Of a stretch of DNA of 64,000 nucleotides, positions 20,329 through 30,939 are shown piece after piece. A program made the translations under genes and the position numbers. The DNA lies in assembly GCA_949987705.1 (NCBI GenBank), contig CATLJY010000865.1:25471-89470 (forward strand), given 5' to 3'. How positions within the stretch are numbered: position 1 is the first letter of the stretch; every line of letters begins with the position of its first letter. The DNA is from Thereva unica. Taxonomy: Eukaryota > Arthropoda > Insecta > Diptera > Therevidae. The notes below the pieces were generated by a model. That model was not told the DNA's origin, made no database searches, and was given only the letters and a program-made list of their open reading frames with translations.

Positions 20329-21740
20329 GTTTCTCAAAGGAGGCTAAATATCTAGGCATAATCCTGGATCAAAAGCTCTCCTGGAAATCTCAAATTGAGA
20401 GAGTAACTGCCAAGGCAACTGCATCTCTCCATGTTTGTCGCCAATTCGTGGGAAAAACCTGGGGTCTTAAACCTTAGTTAATGTTTTGGCTATACACTAT
20501 GGTCGTAAGGCCCATGATCACATATGCATCCATCGCATGGTGGGCTAAGACCAAACAAAAGGGTGCTATGATTAAGCTGGCTAGGGTGCAAAGACTGGCC
20601 TGTCTTGGTATCACAGGGGCCAAAAGCACCTGTCCGACTGTGGCTATGGAGGCTCTACTGAACCTTCCTCCGCTACACCTGGTGGTGAAAAAAGAGGCTC
20701 TGGCAGGGGTACTGCGTCTACGGGAGCTATTCTCCTTTAAGCCAGGAGACCTGCTGGATCATTTATCGATCCTCAAGGAGCTGAACTTGGAGCCAATGAT
20801 ATCTTTGTCCGATACCATTCCTGCTACTCTTGACTTTGACAAACCGTTTACGACGATTATTCGAAGTAGATCAGAGTGGCAACATGGCAGGCCTCTCTTT
20901 AGAGGAAGCACGGCCTTTTGGTACACAGATGGTTCCAAAACCGATAAAGGGGTAGGGCTGGGTGTTTATGGCCCAAGGAGCAAAATATCCATGGCTCTGG
21001 GCACTACCCCCACTGTTTTTCAGGCTGAGGTACTCGCCATCCAGGTGTGTGCTCAGACTTGTATTAATAGAGCTCCAAATAGCTCTAACATTGTTATTTT
21101 CTCGGACAGTCAAGCTGCACTGCTGGCCATTAGATCGCACAGAGTGTCATCAAAGACTGTCCTGGATTGTCTTCAATCCCTGAAATTCCTCAGCAGGAAC
21201 AATAGTGTCACGCTGATGTGGATTCCGGGCCACGAAGGTCACATTGGTAATGAGATTGCCGATAGCCTGGCTAGAGCAGGCGCAAACTCATTACCTATTG
21301 GTCCGGAACCTTTCTGTAGCTTAGCAAGCTGCCACGTAAAAATGGCCTTAAAGAATTGGGTTGACCAGATGTTTCTTCAAAGCTGGTCTAGGACCCAGGG
21401 TGCTCGTCAAGCTAAAAGATTCATCCAAATCGATAAAGCTAAGGCGGGCAAACTTTTAAATCTCAAGAGGTGGGATCTAAAAATAATAACAGAGCTCCTG
21501 ACGGGCCACTGTTCGCTTAACTATCACCTAAACAAAATAGGACTGGTGGCCGACTCTGGCTGTCGATTCTGCGGGACAGCTCCCGAAACCGCGGAGCACT
21601 TGATGTGCGACTGTGAGGCTACAGCGAGGAAAAGACTGAGCCTTCTCCATCGTGATTTCCCTACTCCCAGGGAGATTTGGGACAGCAACCCTAAATCAGT
21701 TTTAGGCTACCTAAGAAGCCTTAACCTTGATGGTTTTTAA
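20316..21740 (+). pseudogene. I-type LINE RT thumb, RNase H and C-terminal finger
   Basis: It continues the previous entry after the frameshift and is cut once by TAG at 20475-20477; the long open part starts at 20481. RNase H motifs are FWYTDGSKTDKG, an acidic AEVLAIQ, IFSDSQAAL and GNEIADSLA, so all four acidic residues seem present. The C-terminal finger CRFCGTAPETAEHLMC matches the ends of I/R1-group ORF2 proteins. RNase H argues for the I group rather than Jockey or R1 proper. Confidence 0.92.
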
Positions 21741-21825
21741 AGAAGGGGATGGCACAATAGACCAAACAAATAGGTCGCAGTGCCCGCTAAAGCGCCCCTC
21801 AACAAGAATAATAATAATAATAATA

Positions 21826-23029
21826 ATGCCAAAGTGGTTATTGGGGCGCCGCCCCAAACGAGGGAGTTATATTCGAGAAGAGGCCGAATGTAGGATTTAT
21901 AAATAACAGCACGGGCCGATGGCTGGAGGAGGAACTTGCACCTCTTAAGAAATCCCAAGCACTGGGATGCTTGTTTGGTGATTTGGAATATGTGGTCATT
22001 CCATCGCAAGTCCTTGGCTAATGTCACGCCTAAGATGTGTAAGGATGGGTCGGCCATTAGTTGTACTCCATCCACTCTCAAGGGTGGAGAGGTGTTGAGC
22101 TTCTGTTTGGAGATAATACAGTACTTGGTTTTGTCGGGGTTGAATTCAACACAATTCTTCTTTCCCCACTCTAGAATGAGTTCAATGTCGTTATTAATAG
22201 AGTTGGACATTAGTTCGCGATCATCAAGACAGGATCTGGCATGAGTCTGTCTTGTATCGAAGCTGTACGAGTTAGAGTACCGTCGTCAGCGAAGCTGAGA
22301 AGTGGGTTGGAGGGGATTGAAAGAAGGTCATTTATAAATATGAGAAATAGGGCCGGTGATAAAATTGACCCCTGGGGGACCCCCGCAGAGATCGGGTGGG
22401 ATGCGGATTTGACGCCATCCAATACAACTTTGATAGAACGGCCAGAAAGGAAACTCTCAATCCACTTCTGTAGAAGTGAGTCAACTCCAATAGCTTTGAG
22501 TTTAGCTAACAGGGCTGAGTGCCAAACTCTATCGAAAGCCTTGGAGATATCTAGAGCAACCAGACTAGACTCACCGGATCCATGCAGAATACGGCTGAGG
22601 TGTTCTGTAAGACAGACTAAAAGATCGCCAGTGGATCTTTTTTGTCGGAAGCCATACAGTCTGTCGTTTTTGAGTAGATTGGATTCTAGATATCCCATAA
22701 GCTTTTTGTTGATTATCGTCTCCATGGTTTTGGAGAGAATAGAAGTAATTGCTATTGGGCAGTAGTTGGAGGGAAGGCTGGAATCACCTTTTTTCGGTAT
22801 GGGCTGAACATAGGCAAGTTTCCAAGAGTCGGGATAAACTCCGGAGAAATATGACAGGGAAAGCCCTGTCCATTGAATGGGCGTTACGCTCGGAAACAGG
22901 GGTAACACATCAATTTCGGGTAAAGAAGAATTCGAAGCGAACATAGATGCTAATAAATTGGCCTTGGATTTGCTGTCTGTTATTACCTTCTCATTGTGAA
23001 TAAAGGAAGGGGTTGAAGTTGTAGTGAAA
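21826..23029 (-). mobile_element. Jockey/CR1-like LINE J1, 3' portion
   Basis: On the minus strand the RT of J1 reads through RPLEYNSLVWGGAP. Motifs include SKTMETIINKKL, ALDISKAFDRVWH, GVPQGSILSPALF and the catalytic SFADDGTL. It is split into two frames (22944-22210 and 22210-21840) by a small indel. The left boundary is the I-type LINE target at 21838, and the corresponding sequence resumes as CCATGCC at 19457. The right boundary, about 23029, is the RTE insertion. The remaining 3' part of J1 is expected left of the window. Confidence 0.88.
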
Positions 23030-25999
23030 TTCTTCTTCTTTCTTCTTCTTTGATCCGTTAGCTGGCGGTCCGAGCGGGACGTCCCCGCAACGGATACGCT
23101 GCTGTCGGTGCCGCTGGGTCCCGAACTCTATTCACGATTCGCTTCCATTCTTCTCGGGTTTTGGCGGTGTCTCGAGCCTCGGTAACTGATAATCGTTGAT
23201 TCTTTAAGTCACCCTCGATGTTCTTCAACCAGGTTTTCTTCGGTGCCGATCGCTGTATTCTCCAGTCTGCAGGACGGTCTCGCCAGAGAAGTTTACGTGG
23301 CAAGCGGTTATCATCCATTCGGCAAACATGTCCAAACCACCGTAGTCGACGTTTTTGCATTTCTTCTTCGATCAGTGTTTGCTGATCGCATCTTTGTCTG
23401 ACAACCTCATTTCGAAGGCGATCACGGAGTGAGACACGGAGGATCTGCCTCAAACATCGCATTTGGAAGACCTCGAGCTTCTTAACGTCCGATTTGAGCA
23501 GTGTCCACGTTTCAGATCCATAAAGAAGAATCGGAAGAATCAACGTTCGGTAAAGACGTAGTTTTGTTTTGATGGAGATATTTGCTCGTTTCCATATGCA
23601 CCACTTGAGCGAGGCGAATGTTGCTGTTGCCTGGCCGATACGGCTGTGAACGTCGGCCGTCGATGCTACTTTCGTTTCCTCAACCAATGATCCCAAATAT
23701 TTGAACCTTGGAACCTGTTCGATTTGGGTTCCATCGAGGTGAACACTGGCTCTTGATCCATCCGTGGTGAGCACTTTGGTCTTTTCCGCATTGATTTTTA
23801 ACCCGTATGATTGGGAGATGCGGGAAATATCGTATAAGATGTCCGTTGCTTCGGCATCCGTGTCGGCGAAAACAGCGCTATCGTCGGCGAACATTAAGTC
23901 TGTTACGAAGTTGTTGTCGTCGTATTGAACTCCGAGTCGTCCATCGAATGCTTCACGCATAATCGCGTCGATCACAACGTTGAAGAGAAGTGGCGAAGCG
24001 ACGTCTCCCTGTCGGACACCCGTCTGAATCGGGAACTCCTCGGATAAGTCGTTTCGAATACGAACGCTGCTGGTTGAGCCATCGTACGACGCTTGGAGAA
24101 GTTGGATGATTCTCAATGGCACGTGTTCGGTTACCAAGACTCTCCACAAGCTGTTCCAATCGATGCAATCGAAAGCGGATTTGAAATCGATGAAAACGAC
24201 GACAATGCGTTTGCCGCAACGAATTCTTTCTTCCATTAACTGACGGAGGGCGAATATTTGATCAATGCATCCTCGATGTGGTCTAAATCCCGCTTGTTCC
24301 TCCCGGCTCGTTTGCTCTCGATGTTTCTGTAGCCTCGATTGTATTATTTTCGTAAATACTTTACCGACGATCGAAAGAAGGCTAATACCGCGATAATTCT
24401 TGCATTCCCGACTGTCGCCTTTCTTCAAAATTGGGACAACGATCGCTTTCTTCCATACCGAAGGGACACGATCCGAATGCCATATGTGTGTTATGAGGAC
24501 ATGAAGTCGTTGTGATAAGACATCACCTCCAGCTTTGATCATCTCGGCGGTTACTTGGTCTATTCCCGGCGCTTTTCCATTTTTCAGCGATTTGATTGCT
24601 GTCTTCACCTCGATAATTGTTGGTTCGGTATCGAGAAACTGATTCATCGGCTGTTCGATAATCGGTGGTTCGGGTGCTGGACCTTGCGGCGGATCGTGGT
24701 TATACAGCTGGTGGAAGAATGCTCTCCACCGCTCCAGGCGTTCATGGGCAGAAGTCACAAAAGTTCCATCCGATTTTTTGATGTTGTCGTTTGTTGATGT
24801 TGTTTTGCCGCCTAACCGGCGGATTGTCTGGTACAGCGTCCGGTACTCGTGCCTCGACGCCGCTTTTTCCATGTCGGCCGCAACGTTATTCCAGTACGCT
24901 TCTCGTTCCAATTTCATTTTCTGCCGAACTTCTTTGTTCAATCTTCGGTATTCCTCAAAGTCGACGTGTTTCATGCGCTTCCGCTGATCGACGAGGTCCA
25001 GACAGCTGTCCGAGATCCATGGCTGCGTCCGTTTACGGATAGTTGGACACAACTCCATTGCACACTCCACAATAGACTCCGACAATTGCCTTTCTTCTAC
25101 ATCGATATCGTCCGGTATTGCGAGCGCCGCGAATTTGTTGGACAATGCCATCTGAAACTCTCGCCCGATGGCCGGGTCCCGTAGGCACGCCCAATTTTTC
25201 TTGGCTGGTGGTGGCTCCGTTTTCTTCGCTCTTTGCAATCGCATCTGCAATTTCGCTCGAACAAGATAATGGTCCGATCCGCAATCGGGTCCACGCATTG
25301 CACGTACGTCTTTAAGCGTCGATCGGAATCTTGTGTTGATCAAAACGTAGTCTAACATCGCCGAGTCTTTGCCGGATGGATTTCGCCAGGTGAGTTGGTG
25401 TTTGAGTGGATGGCGGAAAATGCTGTTGCCAACGATCAAGTTGTTTGACGATGCGAATGAAAGCAGGCGTAAGCCGTTGTCATTAATTACTCCGTGTCCG
25501 AATTTGCCCATGGTTTCTTCCCAGCCGGTTCGATCTACTCCTGAATGTGCGTTGAAATCCCCCGCGAGAATTATTAATTCGGTTTGAGGTATCATATCCA
25601 GCGTCTGTTGAAGATGATCGTAAAATTCGTCCTTGTTCGTGTCCGTGCTGGTCTCGGTTGGCGCATAAACGGATATGATATGGGTCTTGATCGTTCCACT
25701 GATGGTTATAACCGCCACACGCTCGGATATCGGTTGGAATGCGATAACGCTGCTGGCAGCCCGTCGGTCGACCATAAAGCCGACGCCGGCCTCTCTTTTC
25801 TCACCACCGGAATAGTAAAGCATCATCGTTTCGTCGATTGTTGGCGGGACGATTGTCAATATCCCGGATCCGGTAAGCCGTAGTTCCGATAGCGCAGCAA
25901 TTGATATTTTGCATTTCAACAATTCCATTGCTATGATTTCCTTTTGACCAACGTGATGTCCTGTTCGTACATTCCACGCAGCGAATTTTAATTCCCTTT
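23030..25999 (-). mobile_element. RTE-clade LINE inserted in J1
   Basis: It runs on the minus strand from about 25999 to a GAA-rich tail at 23030-23054. J1 coding sequence is interrupted at exactly this point and resumes on the other side. The target duplication is very short or unclear. The element keeps endonuclease and RT in one uninterrupted frame but begins at the first strand of the endonuclease, so its 5' UTR and any start region are missing. Confidence 0.9.
23058..25996 (-). CDS. RTE endonuclease-reverse transcriptase, open frame
   Basis: The protein nicks target DNA and reverse-transcribes its own RNA there. The AP-endonuclease domain begins KFAAWNVRTG and contains ALSELRLTG, VYAPTE, AGDFNAHSG, and SDHYLVRAK. 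The RT domain contains NGKAPGIDQVTAE, VVFIDFKSAFDCID, TGVRQGDVASPLLF and the catalytic MFADDSAVF, followed by FKYLGSLVEE and the RTE end motif RRLRWFGHVCRM. No stops or frameshifts interrupt about 980 codons. The frame is fused in phase with J1 codons upstream (to 26354), giving an apparent 1098-codon chimera whose first 115 or so residues are not RTE. There is no obvious native ATG at the 5' end. Confidence 0.94.
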
Positions 26000-26388
26000 T
26001 CGGTGTGATGGAACTTACCAAGGACCAGAAGTTTTTGCTACCGGAGGTTGCATTTAGGAGTTTACTTCTCAATTTGTTGTCAAATAAGGTTTTGACTTTC
26101 TTGATGGCGGTTTTACAAAAATTTCTTTGTTGTATGTACTCTAAACGGAGCGATTCACTCGGGAAGCTCTTGTACGCTCGGAAGGCGGCTTCTTTAGTTT
26201 TGATTGCATTCATACACTCCCGATTAAACCATCTGTTGGGCCTAGGCTTCACAGATTTGGTAGAATGGGGAATGAACAAATGCATTCCTGCCTGTATGAT
26301 CCTGGTGATACGGATAGCGGCAGAGTTGGCGTTTCTATTCCGGAAAATCTGCACGTATTTCGGGTAATATGAGATTAATCAAGAAAGT
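26000..26388 (-). pseudogene. Jockey/CR1-like LINE J1, region between endonuclease and RT
   Basis: The minus-strand frame from about 26354 encodes a linker with RPNRWFNREC and a Lys-rich region ending in SKNFWSLVSSITP, which is typical of the stretch between endonuclease and RT in Jockey/CR1 LINEs. It joins J1 at 23029 (FTTTSTPSF...) once the RTE is removed. The endonuclease itself is not present, so this J1 copy appears 5'-truncated near 26370-26390. Confidence 0.85.
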
Positions 26389-26409
26389 CATGGCAGTGCC
26401 TCTTGGTGG

Positions 26410-26502
26410 ACGATGTAAAAAAGCGTGGCACTCTTTACCTATATTCTTGTTTCATTAACACCGGAACTTTTGGCTAATGCCCCACGCTTTTTCACATTTC
26501 GT
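26410..26502. repeat. Short hairpin repeat
   Basis: Imperfect inverted arms ACGATGTAAAAAAGCGTGG and its reverse complement with small changes bound 93 bp. It may be a small MITE or an unrelated hairpin. No duplication is obvious. Confidence 0.4.
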
Positions 26503-27701
26503 AAGGTAGGCCCTTACCATATACTGGCTGGCTCAATTAAAACTGTACATTACAAATTATTTTTTATTTTTTAGTTAATTTTAAACTAATAGCTTTTTTG
26601 TTTATAATATGTCTTCCGCGATTTTGTAGTGCCAGCCATATTATAATTAAAATGACGTAACACAGCTTACTATAGTATACTCGTCATACACTTTCCTTTG
26701 GTGCCCTTACCGAGAGTGTAGAAAAGTAAAAGGTAAATCATTATTTTTTGTTGGCCGCCATTTTGAATTTGGAATGACACCTAACAGCTAATTGTATTCT
26801 GCTTATCATTTCCTTTCATTCGATACCCATATCGGGGGTCGGCAAGCACAATTGCGAAATTCGGCCGCCATCTTGGAACCGCCATCTTGATCATTCACAA
26901 AATCTCAGATGAATATTTCTTTATTTCTATAAAATCTGTCTCCTGGCCAATCAATAAAATTCCTTCACTATAAAGCTATAAAGCTCTAACAGAACAGCAA
27001 AATATTCTTTTGTATCGAGTGAAAAAGAAGCCCCTACAAACGATCAGATAGACTACGTCCTTATTATTACAACCATAAAATATCCTTCATAGCCTGAGCG
27101 ACGAAAGTAAAAGGTGGAGGTAATTTTTAAAAGAATCAAAGTTTCAGGAGAGGTAGTATATGCAAGGCCAATAATAAGTATCCACGTCTGTCTTTCGAAA
27201 CCTTATTCTACTATCGGATTACACTGAAAAACTGATATGATAGTCAGAAAAAATATATCCCTGATAGAGTACAAACTTTTTTTATCATCGGAATTGTAGA
27301 CTTGAAAGAGCCCTATTTAAATATCCATTGTTCCCTAAGTGAAGGGTTTCCTATAGTACGATCAAGATATTTCTAGGAAAACCTAGAGATTTAGATAAAG
27401 CTCGTGTGGTCTACAATTGGAAAGATAAAAAAGTGTTGACTTGCTTTCCTTCGGCTATCAGTTGAAATTTTTGGTCTAATACGGTTGGCGGACACAAATC
27501 GGTACCGAAAATTGGATCTGATGGTGGTATCCGCCTGAAATGTAAACAATCTTCCAGCAAAAGTCCCATTGCAGACAGACAGCAATTTTAAAAATAGTTT
27601 TTGTACCGACAGACACTCCAATTATAGATAGATCGATATCCATAGGAACTTAGAAAAATACAATTATATTTTGAAATCCAGACACGCCTTTTATATTTAT
27701 A
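26503..27701. repeat. Non-coding repeat X, copy 1
   Basis: No gene is visible. From about 26740 to 26900 it shares blocks with 29160-29345 and 48590-49040: a TTTCATTTGATACCCATG-like core, a run near GGCCGCCATCTTGG, and TTGTATTCT.CTTATCAT. It is therefore a member of a dispersed, internally repetitive family. The right part (27640-27700) resembles the end of copy 2 near 29700. Confidence 0.55.
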
Positions 27702-29091
27702 CTAGTTGGGATGCCCGTTACCGAAATTCGGTCACAAAAACAATAAATATATAAAATTCACGATTTGTTCGATTTTAAATTCAATTTAAATATTTTTATT
27801 TAAAAAAAAATTATTCGCAATGGCGAATTTTTAATTACTATGAAACGCCAGAGCATCTAAAATTTCCCAGGATTTTTTTAATCGCATCCATGACGTCTTG
27901 CTTGGCTATGTGGTAAAATGATAAATGACATTTACAGTGTCATTTGACAAATTACACTCAGAGGTAATCATTGCAAAGGCAGCATATACGAACGAATATT
28001 TGCAAAAAAAAATTTAGAACGATTTTTAATACCACTTTCATTCGAAGTTAATCCTTCAAAAAAATTATTGAAAAAGTGATTTTGAGAAAGTGGAGGTAGA
28101 TTAACTTTGCCTTTATGACAACACAAAGAAAATGCCTTAGTATTACGTAAAGTTACTTCAGTCAGAAAATGTTTGGCACGACAAAAATGACAACTCATAA
28201 TAAAAGAACCACACGAAAACGAATCAAAATTAACCGGAATAACATTCAAAGCACATTTAAAAGAATCAGTCAAAATTTCTAAAAGCGCAACACCATCAAC
28301 AAACATTTCATTATGAAATGCATCAACATTCATTTCATTCACACCACTATTCAATTCATTATTTGCAACATTCATTTCATTAACACTACGTAAATTTCTA
28401 ACGCGACTTCTAGTATTTTCGCGAAGCGATCTAAAATCGACATTCGAGTGTCCCCGTCGTTGTCTTGGCATTTTGAAAAGAAAACGCGGAAAAAAAGTAA
28501 GTACTCACCGATAAATTGCACTCAAAATTCGCAGTTAACTGTTTGGAATGACAAAAATACAACTCAGATTCCGAGAACCATATGAAAACGAATAAAAATT
28601 ACGCAGAATAACATTCAAAACACACTTAAATGAATTAATTAAAATTTCTAAAGGCATTCGCCAAAAAACGAACGGCCGCCCCTTACCCCATACAACTCAA
28701 ATACTATACGCGAAAGAGTATAAAAAATGCACGCACAAAGTGACGGAGTTTTTTTATGTCAGTTATGCCGCCAAAAATCCACACAAACGCTTGTTTTTCT
28801 CTGTTTCTCATTTCCTCAAACTGAACTCGGCATTTGTGTCAATCGTAGGCTACTCAGCTCTACGTTGATGCTCACAAAAAATTCAAATTTTCCAACGGCT
28901 TTTTAAAATCCGAAAAATTAAAATCGCTATAACTTTTTTATTCGTGAATCGATTTCGTTGAAATTCCTTATTACAAAACTATGCCATAAAAAGAACATTT
29001 TCTGAAAATTTAAATGAAATCGGTCTACGAACAAAAAAGCCTTAGCGTGTACAAACTTTTTGTTTGCCTATTAATATATAAGATAGATAGA
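27702..29091 (-). mobile_element. Helitron with remnant Rep-helicase N-terminus
   Basis: On the minus strand it starts A|TC at about 29091, and ends with a hairpin (ACCGAAATTCGGT) followed by GGGCATCCCAACTAG|T at 27702. TC start, CTAG end, 3' hairpin and insertion between A and T are Helitron hallmarks. The last 12 nt (CATCCCAACTAG) are identical to the end of the element at 52290-53326. It encodes only a short N-terminal piece of the Helitron protein, so it is non-autonomous. The exact 5' base is uncertain by a few nt because of the TCTATCTATC repeat. Confidence 0.82.
27968..28471 (-). CDS. Helitron Rep-helicase, N-terminal zinc-binding region only
   Basis: The 167-residue frame starts MPRQRRGHSN. 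A Cys-rich block near residues 91-125, with CHFCRAKHF then E and CCHKGKVNLPP, matches the zinc region that precedes the HUH Rep domain in animal Helitron proteins. It ends in FFANIRSYMLPLQ, close to the FRxxIRxYN element that follows. The Rep HUH tyrosines and the Pif1 helicase are absent. It could be a truncated relic or a small protein kept by a non-autonomous element. It is open from ATG to stop without frameshifts. Confidence 0.75.
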   Translation of the reverse strand: MPRQRRGHSNVDFRSLRENTRSRVRNLRSVNEMNVANNELNSGVNEMNVDAFHNEMFVDGVALLEILTDSFKCALNVIPVNFDSFSCGSFIMSCHFCRAKHFLTEVTLRNTKAFSLCCHKGKVNLPPLSQNHFFNNFFEGLTSNESGIKNRSKFFFANIRSYMLPLQ

Positions 29092-29735
29092 TTGGAATGA
29101 TACCACTCTGGTAATTGTATTCTACTTGTCATATCGTTTGATATCTATATCGAGTGGGTTGTAAATAAAAAGCTAATCCTTCATTTTGTGTGGGTCGCCA
29201 TTTGAATTTGGAATGGCACCAAATAGGTAACCGTACTGTACTTATCATCCTCTTTCATTTGATACCCATGTCGGGGTCGGACGGCGCAATTGCGAAATTC
29301 GACCGCCATCTTGGAAGCGCTATCTTGATTTTTTTACAAAATGGTCAGATCGTTACGCGAACTATACATAAATGCAAAATTTCAAGCTGATCGGTTATAT
29401 GGAAGTGGGTCAAAAGTCGAGGTGCAAGATTTGTCTAAATACATAAATACATGCATACATACAGATAAAGCTAATATAAAGGATATACAAATAGCCTAAA
29501 ACATGCTCGCAAAAATACTGAGTCTCAGTGAAAGTCCCATCCCAATCGGATTAGCCGTTTCCGAGATTAGCCCGAACAAACAGGCAGACCGACATACAGA
29601 CAGACAAAAATTTTATAAATGCGTGATTGTGTTTTAATATGATGTAAATAACTCACTAACTTTGTTTTAATATGATGTAAACACAATTATTTTGAAATCA
29701 CAGACAAACCTCCAATTATATTTATATAGATTATT
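29092..29735. repeat. Non-coding repeat X, copy 2
   Basis: It shares the TTTCATTTGATACCCATG core and CGCCATCTTGGAAGC blocks with 26740-26900. A stretch GACATACAGACAGACAAAAA near 29588 is a simple-repeat motif common in insect repeats. No gene is visible. Confidence 0.55.
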
Positions 29736-29816
29736 CATTTTTGGATTCTGTCTGTTGGAGATTTACTCTGTAGACAAGTAAATAAATAAATAGGTAGGTT
29801 ATTTGGCCAACATTAG

Positions 29817-30560
29817 ATCAGGACAGTAGCAGAGATTTCGGCAACTTTACTCACATTAGGAAGAGCAGCTCATTCTATGCTTAAGATACCGATCGAAGAA
29901 GATCATAATATTATGGAAAATCCTGCTTGGAACAAATATAAAAACCTGCGTGGAAAATTTCTAAAGTCTGTCTGGGAATGTGATGAGTGTACTATGGCAA
30001 ATAAAGAATCTGTTAACAGAACACCGCGAGATTTAAGATTATTTTGGGGAGTAACTGTTTTATAGGCATAGATTCCGGGCAAATGTTGCCGACTGTCCGG
30101 ACAAATATGTGGGCCGATGATATTGATGCATGTCTGCATGATCACTCATTTAGGGACATATTGGAAAAAGTCATTTAAAGCAAAAGATGAGAACGCGATC
30201 GTAAAACTCAGAATTCAGTAGTATTCTCCTCAACATAGGATATACGAGTATAATAGAAAATGTTCTAAGATTAATGAGAATGATGACAGTGAGCTGCTGG
30301 ATGTTATTTGAAAGTTCGTAATAGACGAGGAAATTTTGATGAGCGACATTTATGGCGATTTCGAAAATATCAACTCAACTAAATCGACTCAATTCAGTAA
30401 TACCACAAACATTGTAATACTTACAAGTGAAACATCTAACATCGTTTATAAACAAGCGTTACAGTGGATTGTTAACCAGTGCCGTGCGGGCGGTATGACC
30501 GGAAACGACGAAACACGAAAACGGGAAGCAGCAACTGTCCATTTTAGGACCAAATAAGTA
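29817..30560 (+). pseudogene. Helitron Pif1-type helicase relic
   Basis: The frame from 29817 reads through AATLLTLGRAAHSMLKIPI and VWECDECTMANK. These correspond to the G.TAH..LKLP region and the Walker B DECTM motif of Helitron helicases. Further on, in shifted phases, come LPTVRTNMWADDIDACL (helicase motif III region) and TSNIVYKQAL near 30450, like the Helitron C-terminal KNIVY motif. Several stops and frameshifts are present, and Walker A is not seen. A Helitron-like 3' terminus follows at 30880-30908. Confidence 0.72.
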
Positions 30561-30879
30561 GTATCGTTTTAAACTGTTGGCAATCCTGGTCTCAAGCCAT
30601 GTTCGCTATGGGGCAAGTTCAGGGTGCCAATTATCAGAGAATTTCAAAATCTACGCGCACAAGACATATTCTGAATAAAATTGGCTAGGAATCTGTTGTG
30701 CACGTAGTATAAAATTTGTGCGATGATTAACCTCGAATTTTAAAAAAAGTTGTAGGTAACATATTTTTATAGTCTCTAAATTTTTTTATATATCCAAAAA
30801 CATGTCTTGCAGATTTGTTCTTTGTTTTATTATACCCTTTTCTTATTCCGGACTATCCACACATAATTTTGTTTTATAG

Positions 30880-30908
30880 GCGTTGCAACGCACTCGGGTT
30901 TTTGCTAT
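30880..30908 (+). repeat. Helitron-like 3' terminus, mutated
   Basis: A perfect 12-nt palindrome GCGTTGCAACGC is followed by ACTCGGGTTTTTGCTAT. This parallels the end of the Helitron at 55687-56844 (TTGCAAGGCACGCGGGTTTTATGCTAG), with the final CTAG changed to CTAT. It probably closes the helicase relic upstream. Confidence 0.6.
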
Positions 30909-30939
30909 TAAATAAATAAAAACTCAAACATTACCTTAA

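Larger units (their letters stand above)
19472..21825 (+). mobile_element. I-type LINE copy B, 5'-truncated, with 13-bp target duplication
   Basis: It is flanked by ATGCCAAAGTGGT at 19459-19471 and 21826-21838. It starts abruptly inside the RT domain and ends with tandem AAT repeats at the 3' end, as in I elements. It contains RT, RNase H and a terminal Cys-His finger. The copy is dead: one frameshift near 20315 and one in-frame TAG at 20475-20477. Confidence 0.92.

Noticed and set aside
24555..25883. Many plus-strand frames of 60-110 codons between 24.5 and 25.9 kb
   Set aside because: All are antisense shadows of the RTE endonuclease-RT frame.
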